Assembly (NCBI RefSeq): GCF_005503695.1
Contig: NZ_SCMU01000013.1
Coordinates: 1 to 64,000, forward strand
Direction of reading: 5' to 3'
DNA: 64,000 bases
DNA from: Sphingopyxis sp. 2PD
GTDB lineage: Bacteria > Pseudomonadota > Alphaproteobacteria > Sphingomonadales > Sphingomonadaceae
Positions 47,651 to 61,563 of this stretch are shown in pieces. Within the stretch, counting starts at the first letter, position 1; every line of letters begins with the position of its first letter. Below the pieces are notes generated by a model. That model was not told the DNA's origin, did no database searches, and saw nothing but the letters and a program-made list of their open reading frames with translations. Made by a program: the position numbers and the translations under genes.

Positions 47651-50600
47651 ATGACCGACCGACGCCATCGCTTGTTTGCGCTGCTCCTCGCCGCCCCCAT
47701 GTGGACCGCCGCGCCCGCCGCCTTTACGCAGGACACGGCCCCCGCCAGCGCCGCCGCCCCCGAGGCCAAGCCGCTCGACGCCGATCAGCAAAAGATGCTC
47801 GACCTGATCAACCGCGGCATGGAACTTGAACGGGCAGGCAAGCTTGGCGAGGCGGGCGACGTCTATCGGCGCTGGATCGACGAAGCGACGAAACGCTATG
47901 GCGCCGACAATTTGATTACCAGCCTTGGTTATCGCGCGCTGGCATTCAACCTCGAGGAACAAAACCAGCTGAAGGATGCCGAAGCCAATTGGCGCCGCCT
48001 CCTCGCGATCAATAGCCGATACCTTGGGGCGCAGGACGATCAGACGCTCACCGCCACCGGCTTCCTCGCCACCAACCTCGCCAAACAGGGTCGCCCGGCC
48101 GAGGCGCTGCCACTCCGCCGCGACCTGCTCGCCGCGCGCACCGCGCAATTTGGCCAGCAGCATGCAACGACGATAGCGGCGACCGGCAATCTCGCCGGAC
48201 TGCTGGTCGAGCTGGGCGACATGCGCGGCGCGGAGAAATTGTTCCGTCAGGCACTTGCCGCCAATCTGGCGCTCCACGGCGAACAGCACCGCGAAACCGC
48301 GTCGCAATACGCCAATCTGGCGGTCACGTTGCGCAGTCTGGGGCAGTTCGAAGAAGCCGCGACGATGCTCGACAAGGCGCTGGCGATCGACGAGGCGATG
48401 ACCGGCCCGAACGGCCCCGACGTCGCGCTGCATCACTATAACCGCGCGGTGAACTTTACCGAACTCGGGCGTTATGCCGACGCCGAAACCGCCGCGAACC
48501 GCGCGCTCGCGATCTGGCGCGCGACCAAGGGCGACGACAGCGTTCAGGCGGCGCTCGGCTATACCGTGCTCGGCTATAGCTACGGGCTGACCGGCCGCTT
48601 TGGCGAAGCCGAAACCGCCTATCGCAAGGCGCTGGACAACCGCACCCGGCTGCTCGGCGCGGCGCACCCGCTCACCGCCGAGGCGACGAACAACCTTGCG
48701 CTCAACATGGAAAATCGCGGCTTGCCGCCCACCGCCATCGAACCCTTGCTGCGCCAGGCACTCGACAGCACGCGCCGCGCCTATGGCGACAACAGCGAGC
48801 GCACCGCGACGATGTACGCCAATGTTGCGCATAACCTGAACCGGCAGGGCCGCTATGCCGAGGCCGAACCGATGTATCGGCGCGCGCTGGACATTCAGGG
48901 CGGCATCGCGGGCCGCGACCATCCCTCCTACGCCGCGACCCAGATCAATCTTGCCTATAATTTGCGCGACGGCGGCGACGCGGCACGCGCCGAACCGCTG
49001 ATGCGCGAGGCGCTCGCCGTCTATCGCGCGAAGTTCGGTGAGGATAATCCCGAAACCGCCTGGGCCTATCTCAGTCTCGGGACGACGCTCGGCGGGCTCG
49101 GGCGCCATGCCGAGGAGGCCGAGATGACCGGCAAGGCGCTCGCCATCCGTCGCCGCCTGCTGGGCGAAGATCACCCGCTGACCGCCGTCGCCTACAACAA
49201 TGTCGGCGCGGCGCTGGTCCGCGGCGACCGCAGCGGCCCCGGCGACCGCGCCGCCGAACCCTATTATCGCCAATCGCTCGACATCCTGCGCCGTAACCTT
49301 GGCGAGACGCATATCGATACGGCACGCGCCTATGAAAATCTGGCGCTGACCCTGCTGCGCCAGGGCAAGGCCGCCGAGGCCGAGCCGCTGGCCGCCAAGG
49401 CGGTCGCGATCCTGCGCCGCCTGAACGAACAAAGCGCCGCGGGCAGCGGCGCGGTCGGGCTCGCGGCGCTCGACCGGCAGCAGGCCGCCCCCGACCGCGG
49501 TATTTTCACCACCTATCTGAACACCGCGTTCGGACTGATGGAGGCCACCCCCGACGCCGCGCAGCAGGCGGAGATTCAGGACCGTGCCTTTCGCGCCGCG
49601 CAGGATGCGATTGCGTCCGCTTCGGGCCGCGCGGTGCTGCAAACCGCAGCGCGCAGCGCCGCCAAGACGCCGCAAATGGCCGAAGCGGTACGCCAGGAAC
49701 AGGATCTTGCCGCCAAGGCGAACCTCATCGACAAAAATCTCCTCCGCGCTCTCGGCGGGCGCAAACCGGTCGAGGCGGCACGGCTGCGCGGCGAACTCGA
49801 CACGGTACAGGCTGAGCTGGCCAAGGTGAGCGCGCTGATCGACAGCAAATATCCATCCTATCGCCAGCTCGTCGCGCCGCGCCCGATCAGCCTGGCCGAA
49901 GCGCGGCAGGCGCTGAAGCCGGGCGAAGCGCTGCTGCTCATGACCGAAGCGGCGAACGCGCTGCACCTGTTCGTCGTCACCCCGACATCGGTCGGGTGGA
50001 GCCGTCCGGGCAAAGAGGTCGCGGTTGTCCTGAAACAGATTTCCGATCTACGCTGCGACGTCGATTTCGCCACCTGTTCGGCGGCGCGCAAGGCCGAGCT
50101 CGACGCGCTGCCGATGTCGGCGCTCGAACTCGAAGGCCATCGCCGCTTCGATCTCGACACCGCCAACGCGCTCTACAAACTGTTGATCGAACCGGTCGAG
50201 CCGCTGCTGAGGGACAGCCAGCGCATCTATGTCGCCAGCTCGGGCAAGCTTGGCGACCTGCCGCTGGCGATGCTGTCGGCGACCGCGCGGCCCGCGGGCG
50301 CCGACATCGCCGATCCCGACACGCTGGCGCGCGCCGCGTGGCTGTCCGACCGTTTCGCCTTCACCAGCTTGCCTGCCGTCGCCGCGCTGACCTTGACCCG
50401 CGATCCGCCGCGCGATCGCCGCCGCAACAGTTTCCGCGGTTACGGCGCCCCGGTGCTGGTCGGCGGCGACACCGGATCGCGCGCCGCGCGCGGCATCGCG
50501 GTATTCGACGCCGTGTCGCCATCGGGCGCGCCGCTCGCCGACCCCGACGTACTACGCCGCCTCGCGCCGTTGCCCGGGACCAAGGTCGAGCTGGCGGCAA

Positions 50601-51193
50601 TGGCACGTTTGTTCGGCGTCGCGCCGGGCAGCCTGACGATCGACGGCAAGGCGACCGAGACGGCGCTGCGCCAGGACCCCGCGCTCGCGACCAGCGAAAT
50701 CGTCGCGATTGCCACCCACGGGCTGCTCCCCGACCCGTCGATCGGCTTCAGCGAGCCGGGGCTGGTGCTGACCCCGCCACCCACGGCCAGCGACATCGAC
50801 GACGGGCTGCTCACCGCGACCGAAGCGGCGCGCTTGACCCTGTCAGCCGACTGGGTGATCCTGTCGGCGTGCAACACCGCGTCGGCGGAAAATTCGGGCG
50901 GCGGCGACAGCCTGTCGGCGCTCGCGCGCGGTTTTCTCTACGCCGGGGCCGACGCGCTGCTCGCCAGCCACTGGCGCGTGTCGGACGATGCGACCGCGGT
51001 GCTCACCGTCGAAACGCTGCTGGCGCGGCGCAACAACCCGGCGCTGTCGCGCGCGCAAGCGCTGCAACAGGGCATGGCCGCGGTGCGCAGCGGCAAGCGC
51101 GCCGACGGCAGCGCGATCGCGGGCTGGAAAGCCGAATGGGCGCACCCCGCCGCCTGGGCGGCCTTCACCAACATCGCCAACCGCGACGATTGA
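47651..51193 (+). CDS. Exported TPR-CHAT domain protein (caspase-like protease fold)
   Basis: An 1180-residue protein. The signal peptide is about 26 residues (RRHRLFALLLAAPMWTAAPA). Residues 45-600 are tandem TPR units of about 42 residues (kinesin-light-chain type). A helical linker follows to about 860. The C-terminal CHAT domain runs about 870-1175, with His1023 in ATHGLL and Cys1074 in LSACNTA as the caspase-like dyad. LARGFLYAGADALLASHWRV is the usual end. It is probably a periplasmic or surface protease whose TPR part selects a partner. The partner or substrate gene is not evident nearby. Confidence 0.9.
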   Translation: MTDRRHRLFALLLAAPMWTAAPAAFTQDTAPASAAAPEAKPLDADQQKMLDLINRGMELERAGKLGEAGDVYRRWIDEATKRYGADNLITSLGYRALAFNLEEQNQLKDAEANWRRLLAINSRYLGAQDDQTLTATGFLATNLAKQGRPAEALPLRRDLLAARTAQFGQQHATTIAATGNLAGLLVELGDMRGAEKLFRQALAANLALHGEQHRETASQYANLAVTLRSLGQFEEAATMLDKALAIDEAMTGPNGPDVALHHYNRAVNFTELGRYADAETAANRALAIWRATKGDDSVQAALGYTVLGYSYGLTGRFGEAETAYRKALDNRTRLLGAAHPLTAEATNNLALNMENRGLPPTAIEPLLRQALDSTRRAYGDNSERTATMYANVAHNLNRQGRYAEAEPMYRRALDIQGGIAGRDHPSYAATQINLAYNLRDGGDAARAEPLMREALAVYRAKFGEDNPETAWAYLSLGTTLGGLGRHAEEAEMTGKALAIRRRLLGEDHPLTAVAYNNVGAALVRGDRSGPGDRAAEPYYRQSLDILRRNLGETHIDTARAYENLALTLLRQGKAAEAEPLAAKAVAILRRLNEQSAAGSGAVGLAALDRQQAAPDRGIFTTYLNTAFGLMEATPDAAQQAEIQDRAFRAAQDAIASASGRAVLQTAARSAAKTPQMAEAVRQEQDLAAKANLIDKNLLRALGGRKPVEAARLRGELDTVQAELAKVSALIDSKYPSYRQLVAPRPISLAEARQALKPGEALLLMTEAANALHLFVVTPTSVGWSRPGKEVAVVLKQISDLRCDVDFATCSAARKAELDALPMSALELEGHRRFDLDTANALYKLLIEPVEPLLRDSQRIYVASSGKLGDLPLAMLSATARPAGADIADPDTLARAAWLSDRFAFTSLPAVAALTLTRDPPRDRRRNSFRGYGAPVLVGGDTGSRAARGIAVFDAVSPSGAPLADPDVLRRLAPLPGTKVELAAMARLFGVAPGSLTIDGKATETALRQDPALATSEIVAIATHGLLPDPSIGFSEPGLVLTPPPTASDIDDGLLTATEAARLTLSADWVILSACNTASAENSGGGDSLSALARGFLYAGADALLASHWRVSDDATAVLTVETLLARRNNPALSRAQALQQGMAAVRSGKRADGSAIAGWKAEWAHPAAWAAFTNIANRDD

Positions 51194-51251
51194 TTTCCCT
51201 TCGGTGTGGCGCCCATTATAGCGGCGCCACACTGAACGGAGTAACCCGCCG

Positions 51252-52223
51252 ATGCCGATCATGGCCGCCCGCGTTTATCATGACGGCAAGCTCGTCCGCG
51301 ACATCGGTCCCGACGAGGAACTGCCCGACGATTGCGCCGAGGGCGATTTCTTCTGGCTTGGCCTCTACGAGCCGACCCCGGGCGAGCTCGAGGGCATCGC
51401 CAAACGCTTCGGCCTCCATCCGCTCGCGGTCGAGGATGCGACCAAGGCCAAGCAGCTGCCCAAGGTCGAAGTCTATGGCGACCAGCTGTTCATCATCGCC
51501 AGCACCGGCAATCTTGGCGGCGGGACGATCCAGTCGGGCGAGACGGCGATCTTTGTCGGGCGCCACTTCATCGTCACCGTCCGCCACGGCTCCGCCCGCA
51601 CCCACAGCGAGGTGCGGGCGCGGCTCGAAACCCTGCCCGCCAAGCTCGCGCACGGCCCCGATTATGTCCTCTATGCCATCCTCGATTTCATCGTCGACGG
51701 CTATTTCCCGCTGATCGACGCGATCGAGGACCGGATGCTGCTGGTCGAGGACAGCGTGATGGACACCCCGCTCGACGCCGCCGAAATCCGCCAGCTTTAT
51801 GCCCAGCGCCACGAAGTCATCCGGTTTCAGCGGCTGGCCGGATTGATGAAAGACGTCGCCGGGCGCCTCGCGGGCGAGGATGACCTGCCCTGTATCGACC
51901 CCGCGGTGCGTCCCTTCTTTCGCGACATCTGGGATCATGTCCAGCGTGCCGAGTTCCGCCTCACCGGCCTCCGCGATGTCGCCGCGTCGGTGATCGAAAC
52001 CAACGGGATGCTCGAACAGCAACGCCAGGGCGTCATCACCCGCCAGCTCGCCGCCTGGGCCGCGATCCTTGCGGTGCCGACCGCGATTGCAGGGATTTAC
52101 GGCATGAATTTCGAATTCATGCCCGAACTCGACTGGGCCTTCGGCTACCCCTTTGCGCTGGCCCTGATTTTCGGCGGCTCGGGGCTGGTCTTCTGGCGCT
52201 TCAAAAGCATCGGCTGGCTTTAG
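51252..52223 (+). CDS. corA: CorA-family magnesium/cobalt channel
   Basis: A 323-residue protein with a large cytoplasmic domain (1-260) and two C-terminal membrane spans. The signature YGMN lies between them, followed by FEFMPELDW, the outer loop that guards the pore. MTPxx-type starts vary; ATG at 51252 follows GGAG and a second ATG at 51261 is in frame. It conducts divalent cations, most often magnesium, across the inner membrane. Confidence 0.93.
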   Translation: MPIMAARVYHDGKLVRDIGPDEELPDDCAEGDFFWLGLYEPTPGELEGIAKRFGLHPLAVEDATKAKQLPKVEVYGDQLFIIASTGNLGGGTIQSGETAIFVGRHFIVTVRHGSARTHSEVRARLETLPAKLAHGPDYVLYAILDFIVDGYFPLIDAIEDRMLLVEDSVMDTPLDAAEIRQLYAQRHEVIRFQRLAGLMKDVAGRLAGEDDLPCIDPAVRPFFRDIWDHVQRAEFRLTGLRDVAASVIETNGMLEQQRQGVITRQLAAWAAILAVPTAIAGIYGMNFEFMPELDWAFGYPFALALIFGGSGLVFWRFKSIGWL

Positions 52224-52268
52224 AAACCCGGCTTGACAGCGCGGCGTGCCTTCGATGATAGGCGGGGT

Positions 52269-52292
52269 AACGGGCCGACGCGGACGCCCGTT
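52269..52292 (+). promoter_or_regulatory. Hairpin in the chrA leader
   Basis: AACGGGC-(10 bases)-GCCCGTT makes a perfect 7-base-pair stem about 75 bases before the chrA ATG. A TTGACA at 52234-52239 upstream could be the -35 of the promoter. I do not recognise a known riboswitch. Confidence 0.3.
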
Positions 52293-52366
52293 CAGACGGC
52301 CAAGAACAGTTCGGCGCCGTCCAAGTCCGCTCCACCCGCCGCATCCGCGGCGCTCGGAGCGTTGAT

Positions 52367-53569
52367 ATGAGCCTTCTCCCCACCCCCACCGAACCGTCGC
52401 AGCTCAGCCTGCCCGCGCTGTTCCTCAAATTCCTGCGTTTTGGCGCGCTCGCCTTCGGCGGCCCGGTCGCGCAGATCGCGATGATCCGCCACGCGCTCGT
52501 CGATCAGGAACGCTGGATCGATTCGGCGCGCTTCAACCGCCTGCTCGCGGTGCTGCAGGTCCTGCCCGGCCCCGAAGCGCATGAACTGTGCGTCCATTTG
52601 GGGATGATCGCGCGCGGGCGGATCGGCGGCCTGCTCGCCGGGCTCGGCTTCATGCTCCCCGGCCTCTTGCTGATGCTGCTTGCGGGCTGGCTCTATGTCA
52701 CCTGGATCGCAGGCGACCCCGGGCTGACCGGCGTCCTGCTCGGGGTGCAGATCGCCGTACTGGCGATCATCCTGCGCGCCGTCGTCCGCATCGGCCAGCA
52801 CATCATCGAAGATCACCTGCTCGCCGGAATCGCCGTCGCCAGCCTGCTCGCGACCCTCGCTGCGGTGCCCTTCTGGATCCCGCTCATCGCGGGCGGGCTT
52901 GTCTATGCCGCGGCGCAGCGCCAGCTCGTCGCGCTCGCCGTCGGCATTGCCGCGATCGGCGCCGCCTTCGCCGCGCACCAATTTGCGATCCCCAACCCCG
53001 GCGCGGCGCTCGTCGCCGGTACCGCGGATGCGCCGATCACCCTGCTCGCGCTGTTCATCGCAGGATTGAAGGGCGGCCTGCTGACCTTCGGCGGCGCCTA
53101 TACGGCGATCCCCTATGTCCGCGCCGACACCGTCGGGCGCGGCTGGATCGACGATGCGGCCTTCCTCGACGGCGTCGCGCTCGCCGGGATACTGCCCGCG
53201 CCGCTCGTCATCTTCGCGACCTTCGTCGGCTATGTCGTCGGCGGCCCCGGCGGCGCGCTCGCGATCACCGTGGGGATGTTCCTGCCCGCCTTCGCTTTCT
53301 CATTGATCTTCTTCGAACGGCTGGAGGCGGTGGTCGAAAACCCCGCGCTCCACCGCCTGCTCGCCGGGGTCGCCGCCGCCGTGGTCGGTGTCATCGCCGC
53401 GACCTTCATCCAGCTCGGCGAAGTCACCGCCGCGCGCGTTACCGGGCCGCTGCCCGCGATCCTGATTTTCGCACTCGCGCTCACCGCCGTCTGGCGGATC
53501 AAGGGCGCGTGGGTGACCCCGGCGATCATCGCCGCCGCGGCGCTCGCGGGGTGGCTGCTCGCGTTATGA
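52367..53569 (+). CDS. chrA: Chromate efflux transporter, ChrA family
   Basis: A 400-residue, two-domain ChrA: an internal duplication with FLRFGALAFGGPVAQIAM in the first half and GLKGGLLTFGGAYTAIPYV in the second. Both halves carry the FGG-x-x-x-Q/A pattern and PGP-like VLPGPEA and ILPAPL motifs. There are about ten membrane spans. It exports chromate by homology; native substrates may be other anions. The last 6 bases overlap the convergent GST gene. No chrB regulator is present. Confidence 0.9.
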   Translation: MSLLPTPTEPSQLSLPALFLKFLRFGALAFGGPVAQIAMIRHALVDQERWIDSARFNRLLAVLQVLPGPEAHELCVHLGMIARGRIGGLLAGLGFMLPGLLLMLLAGWLYVTWIAGDPGLTGVLLGVQIAVLAIILRAVVRIGQHIIEDHLLAGIAVASLLATLAAVPFWIPLIAGGLVYAAAQRQLVALAVGIAAIGAAFAAHQFAIPNPGAALVAGTADAPITLLALFIAGLKGGLLTFGGAYTAIPYVRADTVGRGWIDDAAFLDGVALAGILPAPLVIFATFVGYVVGGPGGALAITVGMFLPAFAFSLIFFERLEAVVENPALHRLLAGVAAAVVGVIAATFIQLGEVTAARVTGPLPAILIFALALTAVWRIKGAWVTPAIIAAAALAGWLLAL

Positions 53570-54220
53570 CGCGGGGGCCAGCACCCGCGCCATCATCCGT
53601 TCTTCCTTGGCAATCCACGGCGCGATGCTCGGGCGCGACAGGATCGCCTCGCTCCACGCCGCCGCCTTCGGATAGGCCGCGGCATCGACCCCGCAGCCGC
53701 AGTGGCGCAGGTTCATCAGCGGCGACGCGACCGCCAGGTCGGCAAGGGTCAGCCGGGCGCCGACCAGAAACCCCGACGCCGGGATCGCGCTTTCCAGATA
53801 GGCAAGCAGCTTGGGCAGTTCCTCGCTCTCGGCCAGCGCCGCCGCCGCCAGATCGCCCTCGCGCCCCAGGAATTTCGGCGCGACGATGCGGTTGAAGAAC
53901 ATCTTGCCGCCGCACGCGGCCAGCACCGTGTCGCCAAATTCGTCCCACCAGATCACCCGCCCGCGTTCTTGCGGATCGGCGGGGATCAGCGCGGGTTCGG
54001 GATATTTCGCCTCCAGATAGTGGATGATCGCGCTCGAATCGGCGAGCGTGAAACCATCGTCATCCATCGCCGGCATCTTGCCCAGCGGCGACGCAGCGCG
54101 GAACCCCGGGTCGGGATCGCCGATACCGACGCCCTTCAGCTCGAAATCGATCCCCTTTTCGCCCAGATACGCCAGCAATTTGCGCACGAACGGCGACACC
54201 AAAGATCCGTAAATAATCAT
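53564..54220 (-). CDS. Glutathione S-transferase family protein
   Basis: A 218-residue GST starting MIIYGSLVSPFVRKLLAYLGEKG with Ser as the possible catalytic residue (SPFVRK). KMPAMDDDGFTLADSSAI gives the glutathione site, and the C-terminal domain has LTLADLAVASPL. An AAGGAG site lies 7-8 bases upstream. A GGTTGC/GCAACC palindrome at 54262-54278 lies in its promoter region. The substrate is unknown. Confidence 0.87.
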   Translation of the reverse strand: MIIYGSLVSPFVRKLLAYLGEKGIDFELKGVGIGDPDPGFRAASPLGKMPAMDDDGFTLADSSAIIHYLEAKYPEPALIPADPQERGRVIWWDEFGDTVLAACGGKMFFNRIVAPKFLGREGDLAAAALAESEELPKLLAYLESAIPASGFLVGARLTLADLAVASPLMNLRHCGCGVDAAAYPKAAAWSEAILSRPSIAPWIAKEERMMARVLAPAS

Positions 54221-54261
54221 CGCGCCACGCTCCTTTTTTGTTGCTGACAGCATAGAGAAAA

Positions 54262-54278
54262 GGTTGCTGTCCGCAACC
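54262..54278. promoter_or_regulatory. Palindromic site in the GST promoter region
   Basis: GGTTGC-TGTCC-GCAACC, 6-base perfect arms, 42-58 bases before the GST ATG and 116 bases before the histidine kinase ATG. It resembles operators of small aromatic-responsive regulators, but no regulator gene is adjacent. Confidence 0.45.
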
Positions 54279-54393
54279 CATTCAAGCGAATTTCACCGCC
54301 TCGCGAAATATTCTTGCCAACGACCGCGCCGCGTGGAACATCGACGATTGCGAGGGGGGCGCTGCCGCGGCAGCCAGCAGGCAGGAATATTGA

Positions 54394-55996
54394 ATGCGCC
54401 CTAATTCTTGGGCAGATCGGCTGTTGGCGCTGCTGGTCCGGTTCGTCGGGCTGGTCATCCTTTTGGCAACGCTCGCCGCCGCGACTGCAAGTTTCCTCTA
54501 CAACCAGTCCGAAGAGGCCGATCGCGCCGAGCGCGTGGCAGCGCAAGTCAACATGCGCCTGCACGATCATGTCGCGGTGCTGAAAGGCGTCCGCGCGCTC
54601 TATCAATCCGACGCCGCCGCCAGCGGCCCCGGCATCCGCGCCTATCTCGCCGCGCTCCAGCCGCAGGTGCAGGCGCCGGGGATGGAGGGTGTGGGCATTG
54701 CCGCTGCAATGCGCGCCGACACCCCCGCCGCGGTCGAGGCAAAGCTGCGCGAAAATTACGGCCGCGACATCAAGGTATGGCCAATGACCGACCAGCCCGT
54801 CGGCTTTGTCGTCGTCCTCGTCGAACCTTTTACCCCGCGCCGCAACGCCGCGCTGGGGTTCGACATGTACAGCAATCCGACGCGCCGCGCCGCGATGCGC
54901 CGCGCCTGGCAAACCGGACAGCCGGCGGCGAGCGGCATCGTCCAGCTCGCGCAGGAAAAGGGCGTGAAGGTCAAACAGCCGGGATTTCTGATTTACGTGC
55001 CCGTCTATGCGCGCGCTCCGGCAGGGACGAACCCCGAAACTATCGCGACCTCGGGCGACAGCCGCCCGATCGAAGCCTTCGTCTATGCCCCGTTCCGTAC
55101 CAACGACATGATGAAGGCGGTGCTCGGAACGCAGCTCGACGCCATCGACGGCATCGAAATCTTTGCCGGGGAAGGCCCGTCGGCCCCGCTCGTATTTCGC
55201 AAGGGAACGATGGGCTGGGACGCGCAGGAACAGATATTGCGCGTCGCCGACCGGCAATGGACGATGCGAATCTCCTATGGCCGCCTGCTCGAACGGCTCG
55301 GGCGCCCGATCGCTATCCTGATCTTCGGCATCGCGCTCGCGCTGCTCGCAACCCAGCTCCACCGCGTCCAGCGGCGCCGCATCGACGCGTTTCAGGCGCT
55401 CGCCGCCGAAAAGGCGCGCCATGCCGAAGACCGCGAGCTGATGATCGGCGAGATGGCGCACCGGATGAAAAACGCCTTTGCGCGCATCGGCGCACTGGCG
55501 CGCATCACCTTGCGCGAATCGGCCAGCCTCGACGAGTTTGAAACCAAATTCGACGGGCGGATGCGCGCGCTGTCTGATGCCAAGCAGATGCTGGTCACCG
55601 GCGCCGTCGACAATGTCGAACTTGGCAAGATCGTCCGCCGGGAACTCGAACTCGCCGGCTGGCCCTCCGACCGGCTCGCCGCGACCACCGGCCCCGACGT
55701 CCGCCTCGACGACGAGGGCGCGCAGGCGCTGTCGCTCGCGATCCACGAATTTGTCACCAACAGCATCAAATATGGCGCACTGTCCGGGCAGGGCGACCTT
55801 GCCGTCGCCTGGCGCCGCGATGGCGGCGACGTCGAATTCAGCTGGATCGAAACGGGCCTGCCCGAAACCCCGCAGATCGACAGCGAAAGTTTCGGCACCC
55901 ACTTCATCCGTTCGCTGATCGAGCGGCAGCTGAAGGGGCATTGGCAGCGCCGCGCCGCCGACCACGGCCTTTCGATCACCATCCGCTGGCCCGACC

Positions 55997-56013
<17 letters not shown>
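54394..56013 (+). CDS. HWE-family sensor histidine kinase with CHASE domain
   Basis: A 539-residue inner-membrane kinase. Span one is at about 11-34, followed by a periplasmic CHASE domain (40-300, with GVRALYQSD and FDMYSNPTRR) and span two at about 304-322. The HWE transmitter has the phospho-acceptor His356 in EMAHRMKN, the N-box HEFVTNSIKYG (451-461) and the W-x-E pair W484/E486 (SWIETG) that names the family. No G boxes are obvious, as usual for HWE. No response regulator is adjacent. The last 17 bases overlap the oxoprolinase start. Confidence 0.9.
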
Positions 56014-59821
<3,808 letters not shown>

Positions 59822-59840
59822 TCGACAGCCCCGCTTTGCC

Positions 59841-59926
59841 GTTCCCCGGCGAAAGCCGGGGCCCAGGGCGTGGTAAAGCCAGCCTTGCGTCCGGCAGCCC
59901 TTGGACCCCGGCTTTCGCCGGGGAAC
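59841..59926. repeat. Intergenic palindromic repeat (TTCCCCGGCGAAAGCCGGGG type)
   Basis: GTTCCCCGGCGAAAGCCGGG on the left and CCCCGGCTTTCGCCGGGGAA on the right. It occupies the 131-base gap between the oxoprolinase and DUF969 genes. No T-run follows. Confidence 0.85.
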
Positions 59927-59952
59927 AGTTTTGCTGATAGGGAAACCCAGCC

Positions 59953-60627
59953 ATGCTCGTCCTGATCGGCATCCTCTTCATCATCGCGGGCTTTGTGCTG
60001 CGCTTCAATCCGCTGCTCGTCATCATGGCCTCGGCGCTCGCCACCGGCCTCGCCGCGGGGCTCGACATCGCCGCGATCATCGCCGCCTTCGGCAAGGCGT
60101 TCAACGACACCCGCTATGTCAGCATTATCTGGATCGTCCTCCCCGTCATCGGCCTCCTCGAAGCTTATGGCCTCCAGCAACACGCGCGCACCCTGATCGG
60201 CCGCATGAAGGGCGCGACGCTCGGGCGGCTGCTTACCGGCTACCTGCTGCTCCGTCAGGGCATGGCCGCGATCGGTCTCACCTCGGTCGCGGGTCATGCC
60301 CAGACCGTCCGCCCGCTCGTCGCTCCGATGGCCGAAGCCGCCGCCGAGGCCGCCAACCCCGCGCTCACCGACGACCAGCGCGAAGAGGTCAAGGCGCACG
60401 CCGCCGCGACCGATAATATCGGGCTGTTCTTCGGCGAAGACATCTTCCTCGCGATCGGTTCGATTCTGCTGATGAAGGGCGTCCTCGAAGGCTATGGTTA
60501 TCAGATCGAGCCGCTGCATTTCTCGCTCTGGGCGATCCCGACCGCGATCGCCGCCTTCCTGATCCACGGTTTTCGCCTCCGCCGCCTCGACCGGCGCATG
60601 GCGGCCAAGACGGAGGCGGCGGCATGA
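59953..60627 (+). CDS. DUF969 membrane protein, predicted 5-oxoproline transporter subunit
   Basis: A 224-residue integral membrane protein with about five spans (1-15, 20-45, 55-70, 90-110, 150-170, 190-205 as hydrophobic stretches). The family is found beside DUF979 and 5-oxoprolinase genes and is thought to form the transporter for 5-oxoproline. GLTSVAGHAQTVRPLVAPMA is a conserved loop. It overlaps the DUF979 gene by four bases. Confidence 0.87.
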   Translation: MLVLIGILFIIAGFVLRFNPLLVIMASALATGLAAGLDIAAIIAAFGKAFNDTRYVSIIWIVLPVIGLLEAYGLQQHARTLIGRMKGATLGRLLTGYLLLRQGMAAIGLTSVAGHAQTVRPLVAPMAEAAAEAANPALTDDQREEVKAHAAATDNIGLFFGEDIFLAIGSILLMKGVLEGYGYQIEPLHFSLWAIPTAIAAFLIHGFRLRRLDRRMAAKTEAAA

Positions 60628-61562
60628 TCACCCTCGGCTTCGTTTACGTCCTCGCCGGCCTGACCTTCGCGCTGTTCGCGCTGCTCGGCGCGATGGACCG
60701 CAGCAACCCCAAACGCCTCGGCAACGCCGCCTTTTGGGGATTGCTGGCACTGTCGATGCTTGGCGGCGGTTATCTCGGCGATTTCGGCAACGGCCTCCTC
60801 GTCCTCGCGCTCGTCGCGATCGCGGGCACCGGCCAGATCGGCCGCGCCCCCAGCGGCGACATCACCGCCGATGTACAGGCGGAGCGCGCCGCCAAGCATG
60901 GTCCCTTCCTCTTGTTCGTCGCGCTGATCATCCCCGCCGCCGCGCTCGCGGGTACCTTTTTGTTCAAATGGCTCCCCGGCCTCGCCGACCCCAAGCAGGC
61001 AACGCTCATCTCGCTCGCGCTCGGCGTGCTGATTGCGCTCGCCGTCGGCATGGCGCGCCTCAAGCCGCCGCTCCTCCTTCCCGCGCAGCAAGGTCGGCGG
61101 CTGCTCGATTCGGTCGGTTGGGCCGCGATCCTGCCGCAGATGCTCGCCAGCCTCGGCGCGGTGTTCGCCCTCGCCGGGGTTGGCGAAGTCGTCGGCGATC
61201 TCATCGGCACCGCCATCCCGCAGGGCAGCCTGTTCGGCGCGGTGCTCGCCTTCGCGCTCGGCATGGCGCTGTTCACGATGGTGATGGGCAACGCCTTCGC
61301 CGCTTTCCCGGTGATGCTCGCCGCGGTCGGCATGCCGCTTTTGATCAAGCAATATGGCGGCGATCCCGCGGTCGTCGCCGCGATCGGCATGCTCGCCGGG
61401 TTCTGCGGCACGCTGATGACCCCGATGGCGGCGAACTTCAACCTCGTCCCCGCCGCGCTGCTCGAACTCAAAAATCCCTATGGCGTGATCAAGGCGCAAA
61501 TCGGCACCGCGCTGCCGCTGCTCGCGGTGAATATCGTCTTCATCTGGATTTTTGCTTTCTGA
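60624..61562 (+). CDS. DUF979 membrane protein, predicted 5-oxoproline transporter subunit
   Basis: A 312-residue protein with eight to nine spans. MGNAFAAFPVMLAAVGMPLL and GFCGTLMTPMAANFNLVPAA, near the C-terminus, are the conserved core and resemble other carboxylate transporters. It is the partner of DUF969, with which it is co-translated (ATGA). Confidence 0.88.
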   Translation: MITLGFVYVLAGLTFALFALLGAMDRSNPKRLGNAAFWGLLALSMLGGGYLGDFGNGLLVLALVAIAGTGQIGRAPSGDITADVQAERAAKHGPFLLFVALIIPAAALAGTFLFKWLPGLADPKQATLISLALGVLIALAVGMARLKPPLLLPAQQGRRLLDSVGWAAILPQMLASLGAVFALAGVGEVVGDLIGTAIPQGSLFGAVLAFALGMALFTMVMGNAFAAFPVMLAAVGMPLLIKQYGGDPAVVAAIGMLAGFCGTLMTPMAANFNLVPAALLELKNPYGVIKAQIGTALPLLAVNIVFIWIFAF

Positions 61563-61563
61563 C

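Noticed and set aside
47537-49966. An 809-codon open frame on the minus strand
   Set aside because: Antisense to the TPR part of the CHAT gene; no domain is visible in it.
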